The notes: a model not told the origin generated them from the sequence alone. DNA of 64,000 nt from Pseudomonas bananamidigenes (GCF_001679645.1 NZ_LRUN01000022.1:124001-188000), one strand, 5' to 3'. Positions 46,293-55,151 are shown, numbered from the stretch's first letter. Translations and numbers: made by a program.

Positions 46293-48344
46293 ATGTCCGA
46301 ACCACGCAAGATTCTCGTCACCAGCGCCCTGCCCTATGCCAACGGTTCGATCCACCTTGGCCACATGCTGGAGTACATTCAGACCGACATGTGGGTGCGC
46401 TTCCAGAAACATCGCGGCAATCAGTGCATTTATGTCTGCGCCGACGACGCCCACGGCTCGGCGATCATGCTGCGCGCGGAAAAGGAAGGCATTACCCCGG
46501 AACAATTGATCGCCAACGTCCAGGCCGAACACAGCGCCGACTTTGCCGACTTTCTGGTGGATTTCGACAACTTCCACTCCACTCACGCCGAAGAAAACCG
46601 TGAGCTGTCGAGCCAGATCTATCTGAAGCTGCGTGATGCCGGGCACATCGCCCAGCGCTCGATCACCCAGTATTTCGACCCGGAAAAGAAAATGTTCCTG
46701 GCCGACCGTTTCATCAAGGGCACCTGCCCTAAATGCGGCACCGAAGACCAGTACGGCGACAACTGCGAAAAATGCGGCGCGACCTATGCCCCGACCGATC
46801 TGAAGGATCCGAAGTCGGCCATCTCCGGCGCCACTCCGGTACTGAAGGATTCCCAGCACTTCTTCTTCAAGCTGCCGGACTTCCAGCAGATGCTGCAGAC
46901 CTGGACCCGCAGCGGCACGCTGCAGGACGCCGTGGCCAACAAGATCGCCGAATGGCTGGATGCCGGCCTGCAACAGTGGGACATCTCTCGCGACGCGCCG
47001 TACTTCGGCTTCGAGATTCCGGGCGAGCCGGGCAAGTATTTCTACGTGTGGCTGGACGCACCGATCGGCTACATGGCCAGCTTCAAGAACCTGTGCAACC
47101 GCACGCCGGGGCTGGACTTCGACGCGTTCTGGGGCAAGGACTCCACCGCCGAGCTGTACCACTTCATCGGCAAGGACATCGTCAACTTCCACGCCCTGTT
47201 CTGGCCGGCGATGCTCGAAGGCGCGGGTTTCCGCAAGCCGACCGGGATCAACGTGCACGGTTACCTGACCGTCAACGGCCAGAAAATGTCCAAGTCCCGT
47301 GGCACCTTCATCAAGGCCCGCACCTATCTGGATCATCTGTCGCCGGAATACCTGCGCTACTACTACGCGGCCAAACTGGGCCGTGGCGTGGACGACCTCG
47401 ATCTGAACCTCGAAGACTTCGTGCAGAAGGTCAACTCCGACCTGGTCGGCAAAGTCGTCAACATCGCCAGCCGTTGCGCCGGTTTCATCCAGAAGGGCAA
47501 CGCCGGCCTGCTGGTTGACACCAACGCCGCACCGGAGCTGACCGAAGCCTTCCTGGCTGCCGCGCCAAGCATCGCCGACGCCTATGAAGCCCGCGATTTC
47601 GCCCGTGCCATGCGCGAAACCATGGCCCTGGCCGACCGCGCCAACGCCTGGATCGCCGACAAGGCGCCGTGGTCGCTGAACAAGCAGGAAGGCAAGCAGG
47701 ATGAAGTCCAGGCGGTCTGCGCCACCGCGATCAACCTGTTCCGCCAACTGGTGATCTTCCTCAAGCCGGTGCTGCCGGTGCTGGCCGCCGATGCCGAGGC
47801 GTTCCTCAACGTCGCCCCGCTGACCTGGAACGACCACACCACCCTGCTGGCCAACCACCAGTTGAACGAATTCAAACCGTTGATGACCCGCATCGACCCG
47901 GTAAAAGTGCAAGCCATGACCGACGCCTCGAAAGAAGACCTGACCGCCAGCCAGACCGACACCGGCGCCGCCGCGCCTGCCGGTAATGGCGAACTGACCA
48001 GGGATCCGCTGTCGCCGGAAATCGACTTCGACACCTTCGCCGCCGTCGACCTGCGCGTGGCGCTGATCGTCAAGGCCGAACACGTGGAAGGCGCGGACAA
48101 GCTGCTTCGTCTGACTCTCGATATCGGTGACGAGCAACGCAACGTGTTCTCCGGGATCAAGAGCGCTTACCCCGATCCGTCCAAGCTCGACGGTCGTCTG
48201 ACCATGATGATCGCCAACCTCAAGCCACGGAAAATGAAGTTCGGCATCTCGGAAGGCATGGTGATGGCAGCCGGCCCTGGCGGTGAAGAAATCTACCTGC
48301 TGAGCCCGGACAGCGGTGCCAAGCCAGGTCAGCGCATCAAGTAA
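46293..48344 (+). CDS. metG: methionyl-tRNA synthetase
   Basis: A 683-residue class I aminoacyl-tRNA synthetase charging tRNA-Met. The Rossmann fold has the HIGH-type H-L-G-H (21-24), a zinc-knuckle insert with two C-x-x-C pairs (C-P-K-C ... C-E-K-C, ~145-162), and K-M-S-K-S at 331-335. Beyond the anticodon domain there is a C-terminal OB-fold tRNA-binding module (~575-683; [13 protein letters not shown]). Length is normal for a MetRS with the C-terminal module. A hairpin terminator follows. Confidence 0.97.
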   Translation: MSEPRKILVTSALPYANGSIHLGHMLEYIQTDMWVRFQKHRGNQCIYVCADDAHGSAIMLRAEKEGITPEQLIANVQAEHSADFADFLVDFDNFHSTHAEENRELSSQIYLKLRDAGHIAQRSITQYFDPEKKMFLADRFIKGTCPKCGTEDQYGDNCEKCGATYAPTDLKDPKSAISGATPVLKDSQHFFFKLPDFQQMLQTWTRSGTLQDAVANKIAEWLDAGLQQWDISRDAPYFGFEIPGEPGKYFYVWLDAPIGYMASFKNLCNRTPGLDFDAFWGKDSTAELYHFIGKDIVNFHALFWPAMLEGAGFRKPTGINVHGYLTVNGQKMSKSRGTFIKARTYLDHLSPEYLRYYYAAKLGRGVDDLDLNLEDFVQKVNSDLVGKVVNIASRCAGFIQKGNAGLLVDTNAAPELTEAFLAAAPSIADAYEARDFARAMRETMALADRANAWIADKAPWSLNKQEGKQDEVQAVCATAINLFRQLVIFLKPVLPVLAADAEAFLNVAPLTWNDHTTLLANHQLNEFKPLMTRIDPVKVQAMTDASKEDLTASQTDTGAAAPAGNGELTRDPLSPEIDFDTFAAVDLRVALIVKAEHVEGADKLLRLTLDIGDEQRNVFSGIKSAYPDPSKLDGRLTMMIANLKPRKMKFGISEGMVMAAGPGGEEIYLLSPDSGAKPGQRIK

Positions 48345-48361
48345 GGTTCTGCACTGATCCG

Positions 48362-48398
48362 ATCCCACCGGCGTACCCCGTGCGCCTGTGGGATTTTT
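48362..48398 (+). terminator. terminator after metG
   Basis: ATCCCAC - 19 nt - GTGGGAT followed by TTTTTC, about 18 bp after the metG stop. Confidence 0.7.
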
Positions 48399-48476
48399 CA
48401 TATCTGGCCCAACCGTCATGGCGGTCCGATAATGCCTAATCTTAAGTGACACCCGCCCGCTCACACCGGCAGAACC

Positions 48477-49046
48477 ATGACCGAACTCATGCTTACGCTC
48501 TTCAGTGCTGCACTGATCAACAACTTCGTGTTGCACTGGCCGCTGGGTGTCGATCCGCTGCTGGCTGGCGAGCGTCGTCAGGTGCATGCGCTGGGGCTGG
48601 CAACGTCGTGTCTGATGTTGATTGTCGGTGTGACGGGCTACACGATCCGGCATTGGCTGTTGGTGCCGTTGCAACTGGAATTCCTGCGGCTGTTCGTATT
48701 CCTGCCGCTGAGCGTCCTGCTGATCGCGCCGTTGCTGAAGTTGCTGGCGCGTTGGCGACCCGATATGCCGTTCGACGGGTTGTGGCCGCTGCTGCTGGGC
48801 AATGCCGGCGTGCTGGGGCTGATGCTGATCAACGCGCAGGCGGATAAAGGCCTGTTTCATGCGACAGCGCTGAGCGCCGGGGCCGGCCTCGGCTTCTGGC
48901 TGGTGCTGAGCCTGTTCACCGATTTGCGCGAACGCACAGCCAACAACGATATTCCCCTGCCCTTTCGTGGCCTGCCGATCCAGCTGATCGGCGCCGGACT
49001 GATGGCTGTGGCTTTTCTCGGATTCAGTGGACTGATCAAAACATGA
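48477..49046 (+). CDS. rnfA: RnfA-like membrane subunit lacking Fe-S ligand cysteines
   Basis: A 189-residue six-helix membrane protein aligning without gaps to RnfA/RsxA at its N-terminus (N-N-F-V-L) and C-terminus (P-F-R-G, G-A-G-L-M). RnfA and RnfE normally supply four cysteines for a [2Fe-2S] cluster at the membrane centre. Here the L-G-L-C-P motif is L-G-V-D-P (Asp26), and T-N-C-A-V-L-G is G-N-A-G-V-L-G (Ala110). Both ligands are gone. The reading frame and codon use are otherwise normal. Its TGA overlaps the rnfB ATG (ATGA), so the operon is translationally coupled. It is the first gene of an rnf-like operon ending in nth. Confidence 0.85.
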   Translation: MTELMLTLFSAALINNFVLHWPLGVDPLLAGERRQVHALGLATSCLMLIVGVTGYTIRHWLLVPLQLEFLRLFVFLPLSVLLIAPLLKLLARWRPDMPFDGLWPLLLGNAGVLGLMLINAQADKGLFHATALSAGAGLGFWLVLSLFTDLRERTANNDIPLPFRGLPIQLIGAGLMAVAFLGFSGLIKT

Positions 49047-50257
49047 GTCTGATTCAACGCATCGACGCCTTGCTTCCGCAAACCCAATGCGGCAAGTGCG
49101 GCCATCCCGGATGCAAACCCTACGCTGAAGGCATCGCCGGTGGCGAGCCGATCAACAAGTGCCCGCCAGGTGGTGACGAAACCATCGCCGCCCTGGCCGG
49201 ACTGCTGAAAATTCCGGTGCTGGAACTGGATATCAGCCGTGGCAGCGCACCGCCGCAAGTGGCGTTTATCCGCGAAGCCGAATGCATCGGCTGCACCAAG
49301 TGCATTCAGGCCTGCCCGATCGATGCCATCGTTGGCGCGGCGAAACTGATGCACACGGTGATCATCGACGAGTGCACCGGCTGCGATCTGTGCGTGGCGC
49401 CCTGCCCGGTCGACTGCATCGAGATGCACCCGCTGCCGGTTGGCACGCTGCCAGTGGTGGGCGGCCTGGCCAGCAGCGTCGAAGAACAACAGGCGCGCAC
49501 CGCCAAGCGCGATCATGCCCGGCAACGTTTCGAACGGCGTAACGCCCGGCTGCAAAGAGAAGAACAGCAAAAGCAGGCCGAACGTGAGGCCCGGGCGCAG
49601 CGAGCGGCACAGGTTGAAGTTGCGTCCACCACGCTCGACCCGGTACAGGCCGCGCTGGAACGGGTGCGGGCGCAGAAAGCCGCGACCGCCGACGCCGCGC
49701 TGAAAAAGGCCAGGATCGACGTGGCGATGAGCCGCGCCCAGTTGCACAAATCGTTGAGGGCCTTCGGCCATCCGCCGACTTTCGAACAGCAGTCGCAATT
49801 GATCGTGTTGCAGCAGCAATTCGAAGCCGCCGAACAGGCCCTGGCGAAACTGGAAAGCAGCGCCGCACCTGCGCCGGTCGTGACAGCCCCAGCGAAAGAC
49901 GCCGACCTGAAACGGGCGAAAATCCAGCTGGCGATGCGCCGTGCCGAGCTGAAAAAGGCGCAGACCGCGGAGGCTCCGCCGCAGCAGATCGCTGCGCTCG
50001 AACAAGCGCTGCGTGAAGCCGAACAAGCGTTGCACGACGCCGAAGCCGCGAGCGATCAACCGCTGCCCGATCTTGTGCGGGTCGAGAAACGTCCGATCGA
50101 CAATCAGCTTCGTCAGCTGAAAACCGAACTGGCCTACGCGCGCGCCGACCTGAACAAATTGCAGCGACGCGAGGGCACCCCGGCCGAAGTCCTCGACAAA
50201 GCCCGCACCCGTCTGCAAGAGGCGGAGCGGCAGGTGCAAGCCCATGTCATCCATTGA
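49043..50257 (+). CDS. rnfB: RnfB-like ferredoxin subunit with coiled tail, no TM helix
   Basis: A 404-residue protein. Residues 1-130 are RnfB: the N-terminal 4Fe-4S module (Cys16, 19, 24, 40: C-G-K-C-G-H-P-G-C ... C) and two ferredoxin sites (Cys81/84/87/91 and Cys111/114/117/121), all present. Normal RnfB begins with a transmembrane helix; here the protein starts just before the first cysteine motif, so no anchor is visible. Residues ~150-404 are charged, Ala/Gln/Lys/Glu-rich helices with three imperfect ~45-55-residue repeats (starting near 218, 287 and 353), similar in style to the tail of RnfC. The rnfD start lies inside its last codons (14-nt overlap). No RnfC follows. Confidence 0.85.
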   Translation: MSLIQRIDALLPQTQCGKCGHPGCKPYAEGIAGGEPINKCPPGGDETIAALAGLLKIPVLELDISRGSAPPQVAFIREAECIGCTKCIQACPIDAIVGAAKLMHTVIIDECTGCDLCVAPCPVDCIEMHPLPVGTLPVVGGLASSVEEQQARTAKRDHARQRFERRNARLQREEQQKQAEREARAQRAAQVEVASTTLDPVQAALERVRAQKAATADAALKKARIDVAMSRAQLHKSLRAFGHPPTFEQQSQLIVLQQQFEAAEQALAKLESSAAPAPVVTAPAKDADLKRAKIQLAMRRAELKKAQTAEAPPQQIAALEQALREAEQALHDAEAASDQPLPDLVRVEKRPIDNQLRQLKTELAYARADLNKLQRREGTPAEVLDKARTRLQEAERQVQAHVIH

Positions 50258-51227
50258 AACCAGAGACGAACGCCTGCAACAGGCAATGAAGCTGGTTCTG
50301 CTGGCGACATTGCCGGGGTTGTTGGCGTTGTTCTGGTTTTACGGCTGGGGCGTGTTGTTCAACCTGATCCTGTCCGTCGCCACAGCCTTGAGCGTCGAAG
50401 CCGCCGTGACGTATCTGCGCCGGCAGCCGCTGCAAACCACTTTGACCGATGGCAGCGCGGTGGTCAGCGCCACGCTGCTGGCGATCGCCATGCCGCCTTA
50501 TTGCCCGTGGTGGCTGACGGTCACGGCGATTGCCTCAGGCTTGCTGTTGGGCAAACATTTGTACGGCGGCGTGGGCAGAAATCCTTTCAATCCCGCCATG
50601 CTCGGTTTTGCTCTGGCGATCGTGATGTTTGCGCAGCCGATGACTCATTGGCCGGCCCATGGCATGGATCTGACGGCAGCTTTCGGCCAGGTGTTCAACC
50701 TGGGCCTGGCGCCGGACGCCTGGGTTCAGGCCACTGCACTGGACAGTCTGCGCATCAATAAAAGCCTGACCATCGATGAATTGTTTGCCAGTAACCCGGC
50801 GTTCGGCCGTTTGGGCGGCCATGGTGCGGAATGGGTGAATCTGGCGTTTCTCGCCGGCGGGCTGTTCCTGCTGCAGCGTCGGGTGTTCGGCTGGCAGGCG
50901 CCGGTCGGTATGCTCGCCAGCCTGTTCGTTATCAGCCTGCTGTGCTGGAACGGCTCGGGGTCCGACTCCCATGGATCACCGCTGTTTCATCTGCTGAGCG
51001 GGGCGACCATGCTGGGAGCATTCTTCATCGTCACGGAGCCGGTCTCGGGGGCCAAAAGCCCACTTGCCCGCTTGCTGTTCGGTGTGGGGGTCGGCCTGCT
51101 GACTTATCTGATTCGTACCTGGGGCGGTTATCCGGACGGCGTGGCATTCGCAGTGCTACTGATGAACCTGTGCGTGCCGGCGCTGGAACGCTTTGCCACT
51201 GCCCGTCAGACGCAGGTGACGCCATGA
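50244..51227 (+). CDS. rnfD: RnfD-like membrane subunit
   Basis: A 327-residue multi-pass membrane protein of the RnfD/NqrB family. The conserved N-P-F-N-P-A-M-L-G (113-121), G-G-V-G-R-N and [18 protein letters not shown] (251-268) segments are present, as is [15 protein letters not shown]. The likely FMN-attachment site is the periplasmic D-A-W-V-Q-A-T (Thr164), where the usual Ser/Thr before G-A-T is Val and Gly is Gln; the threonine itself is kept. Overlaps rnfB by 14 nt and rnfG by 4 nt (ATGA). Length (~327) is normal for gammaproteobacterial RnfD. Confidence 0.82.
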   Translation: MSSIETRDERLQQAMKLVLLATLPGLLALFWFYGWGVLFNLILSVATALSVEAAVTYLRRQPLQTTLTDGSAVVSATLLAIAMPPYCPWWLTVTAIASGLLLGKHLYGGVGRNPFNPAMLGFALAIVMFAQPMTHWPAHGMDLTAAFGQVFNLGLAPDAWVQATALDSLRINKSLTIDELFASNPAFGRLGGHGAEWVNLAFLAGGLFLLQRRVFGWQAPVGMLASLFVISLLCWNGSGSDSHGSPLFHLLSGATMLGAFFIVTEPVSGAKSPLARLLFGVGVGLLTYLIRTWGGYPDGVAFAVLLMNLCVPALERFATARQTQVTP

Positions 51228-51829
51228 ACCGCACTGGCAGCCTGATCACTCTGGCGCTGCTGGCAATGACAGGCGTCGGCGTGACCTGTGTTGTGCAACA
51301 CAGCAACGCGCCGCACATCGCCGCCGAACGGCGCCAGCTCGAAGATCGCAAACTGCTGGACGTACTTTCGGTCGATACGTACGACAACCAGCCTCTGGAA
51401 CAACCTCTGACGCTGACCGACACGGACCTGAGGCACAGTCTGCTGCTGGGCGGTTATCGAGCGACCCGCGCCGGGCAGCCTGTGGCAGTGTTGTTGCGCA
51501 GCCAGACCGAGGGCTACGCGGGCCGCATCGAGTTGCTGATTGCCGTCGATGCCGATGGTCGACTGCTCGGAGTGAAAACCCTTGAGCAAACCGAAACGCC
51601 CGCGCTTGGCGGGCATGTCGGCGATTGGCCGAATGCCTGGCTTCAGACGTTTATGGGCAAATCGAGCAAGCAGCCGACGGATGCCGGGTGGGCCTTGAAA
51701 AAGGATCAGGGGCAATTCGACCAGATCGCGGGCGCAACCGTTACCTCCCGCGCGACCATCAACGCCATCCACGATGCCTTGCGTTATTTCGACGAGCACC
51801 GGACGAGCCTGCTGGGGAGCGCGCCATGA
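51224..51829 (+). CDS. rnfG: RnfG-like FMN-binding periplasmic subunit
   Basis: A 201-residue protein with an N-terminal membrane anchor (~5-24) and a periplasmic FMN-binding domain. The attachment motif D-Q-I-A-G-A-T-V-T-S (166-175) gives covalent FMN at Thr172, carried out in other species by ApbE. The rest (R-A-G-Q-P-V-A-V-L, G-Y-A-G-R-I-E-L-L-I-A-V, L-G-V-K-T-L-E-Q-T-E-T-P-A-L) matches RnfG. Its stop and the rnfE start overlap (ATGA). It lies between rnfD and rnfE as in the canonical order ABCDGE with C absent. Confidence 0.83.
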   Translation: MNRTGSLITLALLAMTGVGVTCVVQHSNAPHIAAERRQLEDRKLLDVLSVDTYDNQPLEQPLTLTDTDLRHSLLLGGYRATRAGQPVAVLLRSQTEGYAGRIELLIAVDADGRLLGVKTLEQTETPALGGHVGDWPNAWLQTFMGKSSKQPTDAGWALKKDQGQFDQIAGATVTSRATINAIHDALRYFDEHRTSLLGSAP

Positions 51830-52404
51830 ACACGTCAGCGACACTGTCAAACTCAATGATGCTGGTGTTGTTGATCGGTGCTACCGACTCCGTGGCCGGC
51901 GCGCTGGCGACTCTGTTGCTGTTCACTGTCGCAGTGAGCGCGTACGGCTTGTGCATGACAGCACTGCGTTCGCGCTTGAGCGGCGAGAGCCTGTTGCCCG
52001 TCAGTCTGGTGCTGGCTGCGACGCTGGCCAGTTGCGGCGAGATTCTCCTGCAAAGCGCCTCTTTTCAGTGGCACCAATTGATCAGCCTTTATTCGGGGCT
52101 TATCGGCCTGCAATGCGTTGTACTGGAACACAATGGGTTTTTTCGCCTGCCGATCAGTGAAAGACTGAGACTGTGCGGGCTGTTTGCCGCGCTGATGACA
52201 GTGCTGGGCGTGTTGCGCGAACTGATCGGTCAGGGCAGCATCGGCCAGCACCTTTCTGGGCGCTGGCAAGGTTTGATCCTGTTTGCCGACGGCCTGCATT
52301 TCGCGACGCTGGCACCCGGCGCCTTTATTCTGCTGGGGTTATTGCTCGCGGCCCGCCAGGCCTGGACCCGCCCCGCTCCACCCGAGGAAAAGCATCACCC
52401 ATGA
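51826..52404 (+). CDS. rnfE: RnfE-like membrane subunit with one ligand cysteine
   Basis: A 192-residue membrane protein with about six hydrophobic segments. It matches RnfE at L-R-E-L-I-G-Q-G-S and the C-terminal L-A-P-G-A-F-I-L-L-G-L segment. The second Fe-S cysteine region is kept as G-L-Q-C-V-V-L-E-H-N (Cys97), but the N-terminal L-G-L-C-P helix is shortened and replaced, so the first ligand cysteine is absent. Together with RnfA this leaves one of the four usual ligands. The stop overlaps the nth ATG. Because frame, spacing and coupling are intact, this looks like a remodelled subunit, not a dying one. Confidence 0.78.
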   Translation: MNTSATLSNSMMLVLLIGATDSVAGALATLLLFTVAVSAYGLCMTALRSRLSGESLLPVSLVLAATLASCGEILLQSASFQWHQLISLYSGLIGLQCVVLEHNGFFRLPISERLRLCGLFAALMTVLGVLRELIGQGSIGQHLSGRWQGLILFADGLHFATLAPGAFILLGLLLAARQAWTRPAPPEEKHHP

Positions 52405-53039
52405 ATGCCGCAAAACGTCTGGAGATTTTCCGCAGGTTTCACGAGGACAATCCCGAACCCAAGACCGAACTGGCCTATTCTTCGCCCTTCGAACTGTTGA
52501 TCGCAGTGATCCTGTCCGCACAGTCCACTGACGTCGGGGTAAACAAGGCCACTGCGAAGCTGTTTCCAGTCGCCAATACGCCAGCGGCCATTCATGCCCT
52601 GGGCGTGGAAGGCCTGTCCGAGTACATCAAGACGATCGGCCTCTATAACAGCAAGGCCAAAAACGTGATCGAGACCTGCCGCCTGCTGGTGGAACTGCAT
52701 GACAGCCAGGTTCCGCAGACACGCGAGGCACTCGAAGCCCTGCCCGGCGTTGGCCGCAAAACCGCCAACGTCGTGCTTAACACTGCTTTTCGTCAACTGA
52801 CAATGGCGGTGGACACACACATTTTCCGGGTCAGCAACCGTACCGGTATTGCCCCTGGCAAAAATGTGGTCGAGGTCGAGAAGAAGCTGATGAAGTTTGT
52901 GCCAAGAGACTACCTGCTGGACTCTCACCACTGGCTGATTCTGCACGGGCGCTATGTTTGCCTGGCACGCAAGCCGCGTTGTGGCAGTTGCCGGATCGAG
53001 GATTTGTGCGAGTACAAACACAAGACCTCTGACGATTGA
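52401..53039 (+). CDS. nth: endonuclease III
   Basis: A 212-residue base-excision repair glycosylase/AP lyase acting on oxidised pyrimidines. Helix-hairpin-helix L-P-G-V-G-R-K-T-A with catalytic Lys120, general-acid Asp138 (V-D-T-H), and a C-terminal [4Fe-4S] loop with Cys187, Cys194, Cys197 and Cys203. Overlaps the rnfE stop by 4 nt, a very common rnfE-nth arrangement in gammaproteobacteria, so it is made from the rnf transcript; no functional link is known. Confidence 0.95.
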   Translation: MNAAKRLEIFRRFHEDNPEPKTELAYSSPFELLIAVILSAQSTDVGVNKATAKLFPVANTPAAIHALGVEGLSEYIKTIGLYNSKAKNVIETCRLLVELHDSQVPQTREALEALPGVGRKTANVVLNTAFRQLTMAVDTHIFRVSNRTGIAPGKNVVEVEKKLMKFVPRDYLLDSHHWLILHGRYVCLARKPRCGSCRIEDLCEYKHKTSDD

Positions 53040-53146
53040 TGGGCTATTGGTTTTCTTGATTCGTCGATTGAAAAAATCTTTTTTACCCGTAGCAGGAATA
53101 TCGATATAAGGAGCGCCAAAGGCAGTCTCAGCCTGGAGCTAACCTT

Positions 53147-53326
53147 ATGACTGACAGCAAAGAACAACTGGACGTAGATGACGATTTCGCCGCTGCCGAT
53201 ACCGACGACGCCGAGCCCGTAGTCGAAGTCGCCAAGACCAACCTCAGCAAGCGCCGGACCATCGATAACCTGCTCGAAGAGCGTCGACTGCAGAAGCAAT
53301 TGGCGGATTACGATTTTGATCTGTGA
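53147..53326 (+). CDS. PA3496-family small acidic protein
   Basis: A 59-residue, very acidic protein. The first half is Asp/Glu-rich (D-V-D-D-D-F-A-A-A-D-T-D-D-A-E) and the second half is basic and helical (S-K-R-R-T-I-D-N-L-L-E-E-R-R-L-Q-K-Q-L). I recognise it as the PA3496-type family, described as a putative envelope-integrity protein; there is no signal peptide here, so the location is open. GGAG lies 7 nt before the ATG. A terminator follows. It is downstream of nth, as in P. aeruginosa by my recollection. Confidence 0.75.
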   Translation: MTDSKEQLDVDDDFAAADTDDAEPVVEVAKTNLSKRRTIDNLLEERRLQKQLADYDFDL

Positions 53327-53331
53327 CTTTT

Positions 53332-53356
53332 GAAAGCCTCCCGCAACGGAGGCTTT
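53332..53356 (+). terminator. terminator after the PA3496-family gene
   Basis: GAAAGCCTCC - CGCAAC - GGAGGCTTTC, an 8-10 bp stem with trailing pyrimidines, 6 bp after the stop. Confidence 0.75.
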
Positions 53357-53415
53357 CTACTTTCTGCCGCGAGTCGATACCGATCCGCCCAGGATCCATC
53401 GACGACTGGAAACCA

Positions 53416-54042
53416 TCAGACCAGCCCATTACGCTGCGCCAGCTCGATCAGATCCACCAGTGAGCGCGCATTGAGTTTCAGCAGCAAACGAGTCTTGTAG
53501 GTACTGACTGTCTTGTTGCTGAGAAACATGCCGTCGGCAATTTCCTTGTTGGTTCTGCCCCTCGCCAGTTGCTGCAACACCATCATTTCTCGCCCGGACA
53601 GACGATCCACCATGTCCGCTTCACTGGCATTTCCCAGACTGGTACGCACGGTGTGCAAGGCCTGATTCGGAAAATAGCTGTATCCGGACAGAACAGCCTT
53701 TATGGCGCTGAGCAGCTCAGTCAGATCCTGTTGCTTGCATACATAGCCTGCCGCCCCTGACTGCATGCAACGCATGGAAAAATGACCGGGTGCCTGGGAT
53801 GTCAGTACAAGTACTTTCATGGGTAATGCACTTGTCGTCAGGCGCGCAATGACTTCCAGTCCGTCGAGCTTGGGTATGCCGATATCCAGGATGACAATAT
53901 CAGGCATCTGGTCGCGGGCCAGTTGCAATGCATCCACTCCGTTGTCCGTTTCTGCAATGACTTCGTAGCCATGACGCTCCATCAGCATGCGCACAGCAAG
54001 GCGAATGACGGGATGATCATCCACGATCAGCACTTTATTCAT
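53416..54042 (-). CDS. NarL/FixJ-type response regulator, orphan
   Basis: A 208-residue two-component response regulator. Receiver (1-120) with acidic pair Asp8-Asp9, phospho-acceptor Asp53 (V-I-L-D-I-G-I-P), switch Thr at V-L-T-S and Lys in Y-V-C-K-Q; then a LuxR-type HTH (G-R-T-N-K-E-I-A-D-G-M-F-L-S-N-K-T-V-S-T-Y-K, ~167-190). No histidine kinase gene is nearby, so its kinase is unknown. The nearest relatives by pattern are BvgA/RcsB-like regulators. The ATG at 54042 is weakly supported (GGAC upstream). It lies beside a slightly AT-rich pocket with an unrecognised membrane gene. Confidence 0.83.
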   Translation of the reverse strand: MNKVLIVDDHPVIRLAVRMLMERHGYEVIAETDNGVDALQLARDQMPDIVILDIGIPKLDGLEVIARLTTSALPMKVLVLTSQAPGHFSMRCMQSGAAGYVCKQQDLTELLSAIKAVLSGYSYFPNQALHTVRTSLGNASEADMVDRLSGREMMVLQQLARGRTNKEIADGMFLSNKTVSTYKTRLLLKLNARSLVDLIELAQRNGLV

Positions 54043-54430
54043 GGGCAAGTCCAGTTTCGCTGTTCGATTTTTTAGAACCGGCACAATAACGTAGTCATTT
54101 CACCCTTGGCATAGTGAAGTTCACTTTTACTGGCAGCGAAAGACAACTCTTACAGGCAATAGAGATTTATCCTACAGAAATTGCCCATGAGCAAAGAGAC
54201 GACAATTCAGCCCCAGCGAATCATTCAACGCCAAAACACCCTGCAGCAAAAAACCGAACAGTGACGCCTGCGAAAAAATGTTCCATATGAAAAAGAAAGG
54301 AAACAACCTGCCGATATCAACCCGACTACTTTTGATGTAAATACCAAATAGCAAGAATTGAAATCATTCCCTCCCCAAATCGAATCCAACAACAACCTCA
54401 CGAGAAAGACCATAACCATGAGTAACAAAC
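54043..54430. other. 388-bp AT-rich gap, no clear gene
   Basis: The gap between the orphan response regulator and the next gene, both of which read away from it. It is noticeably AT-rich. Short frames such as an ATG ORF near 54187-54264 (25 codons) and a 17-codon K-rich frame near 54286 lack Shine-Dalgarno support. A 37-codon frame starting at 54418 has GAGAAAG upstream and overlaps the next gene's start out of frame, so it could be a coupling leader. Confidence 0.45.
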
Positions 54431-55012
54431 ATGTCAAAGATCAACAGAAAACCCGCCAACCCGATCAATATAATTGCCGTATTCGCTTTCATCTCCGAAA
54501 CATCCGCAGCGGTATCCCTGCCCTTCCTTGACAATGACGAACGGGAAATTTACATCTGGTTTCTGATCTGCTTTCCGTTCTATCTGTTATTTCTTTTCTT
54601 CATGACCTTGAACTTCAACTACCGATCCCTTTATGCGCCCTGCGACTTCAATAACGAGAAAAACTTCCTGAAGGCATTTGAAGCAACATCGCCCTCATCC
54701 AGAGAATCATCGAACCCGGAAACACTCAAGGTACATCTTGTAACCCTCCCTAAACCGTTAAGTACACTATGCATCATTGATGTTCGAGGAGTGAATGTCG
54801 CTTCAACAGCAGATCTGCTGCACAAACAAATCCGGAAGCCCACCAGGCACTCGCCTGGAATAATCCTCGTATTAACCGATAGCACTCCAGGCCCCTCACC
54901 TGAAGAAGCCATACTGAAATCGCTTAAACAGGATAAAAAGCCGGCGGGAACCGCCTACTGGATTATTTATGACGCTCACTCACTGCGCATTACTGCATCG
55001 GGAAAAATCTGA
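54431..55012 (+). CDS. unrecognised two-TM protein, AT-rich
   Basis: A 193-residue protein. Two hydrophobic segments occur in the first 65 residues (I-N-I-I-A-V-F-A-F-I-S and I-Y-I-W-F-L-I-C-F-P-F-Y-L-L-F-L-F-F-M-T-L), followed by a soluble C-terminal domain (~80-193) containing L-S-T-L-C-I-I-D-V-R-G-V-N-V, G-I-I-L-V-L-T-D-S and A-Y-W-I-I-Y-D. I do not recognise it. Codon use is more AT-rich than its neighbours, which with the AT-rich surroundings suggests foreign origin. GAG sits 8 nt before the ATG; a different overlapping frame starts at 54418. It is between an orphan regulator and argG. Confidence 0.55.
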   Translation: MSKINRKPANPINIIAVFAFISETSAAVSLPFLDNDEREIYIWFLICFPFYLLFLFFMTLNFNYRSLYAPCDFNNEKNFLKAFEATSPSSRESSNPETLKVHLVTLPKPLSTLCIIDVRGVNVASTADLLHKQIRKPTRHSPGIILVLTDSTPGPSPEEAILKSLKQDKKPAGTAYWIIYDAHSLRITASGKI

Positions 55013-55118
55013 ATTGATCAATAGATACACGCAGTATTTTGGTACAAGATGCGAAACACAATGAATGGAAGCAGGAACGCTGACCGACATCGATCAGGTA
55101 GACAGAAGGATTTACAGC

Positions 55119-55151
55119 ATGGCGGCCCTGTCACAACGACAAGGCCGCCAT
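55119..55151 (-). terminator. terminator after argG
   Basis: On the minus strand, ATGGCGGCC - 15 nt - GGCCGCCAT, a 9-bp stem beginning about 21 bp after the argG stop. Confidence 0.7.

Noticed and set aside
46221..48860. Very long antisense open frame over metG
   Set aside because: It mirrors a high-GC codon-biased gene; composition follows the shadow of metG, and no protein motif or ribosome site supports it. The same holds for long frames opposite groEL, the LTA-synthase-like gene and colS.
50244..50257. The missing rnfC might be a frame-shifted remnant between rnfB and rnfD
   Set aside because: rnfB and rnfD overlap by 14 nt, so there is no sequence in which a remnant could lie, and no frame on either strand there shows RnfC-like motifs.
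54187..54264. 25-codon ORF with lysine-glutamine-rich peptide
   Set aside because: No Shine-Dalgarno, AT-rich random sequence, no similarity that I recognise.
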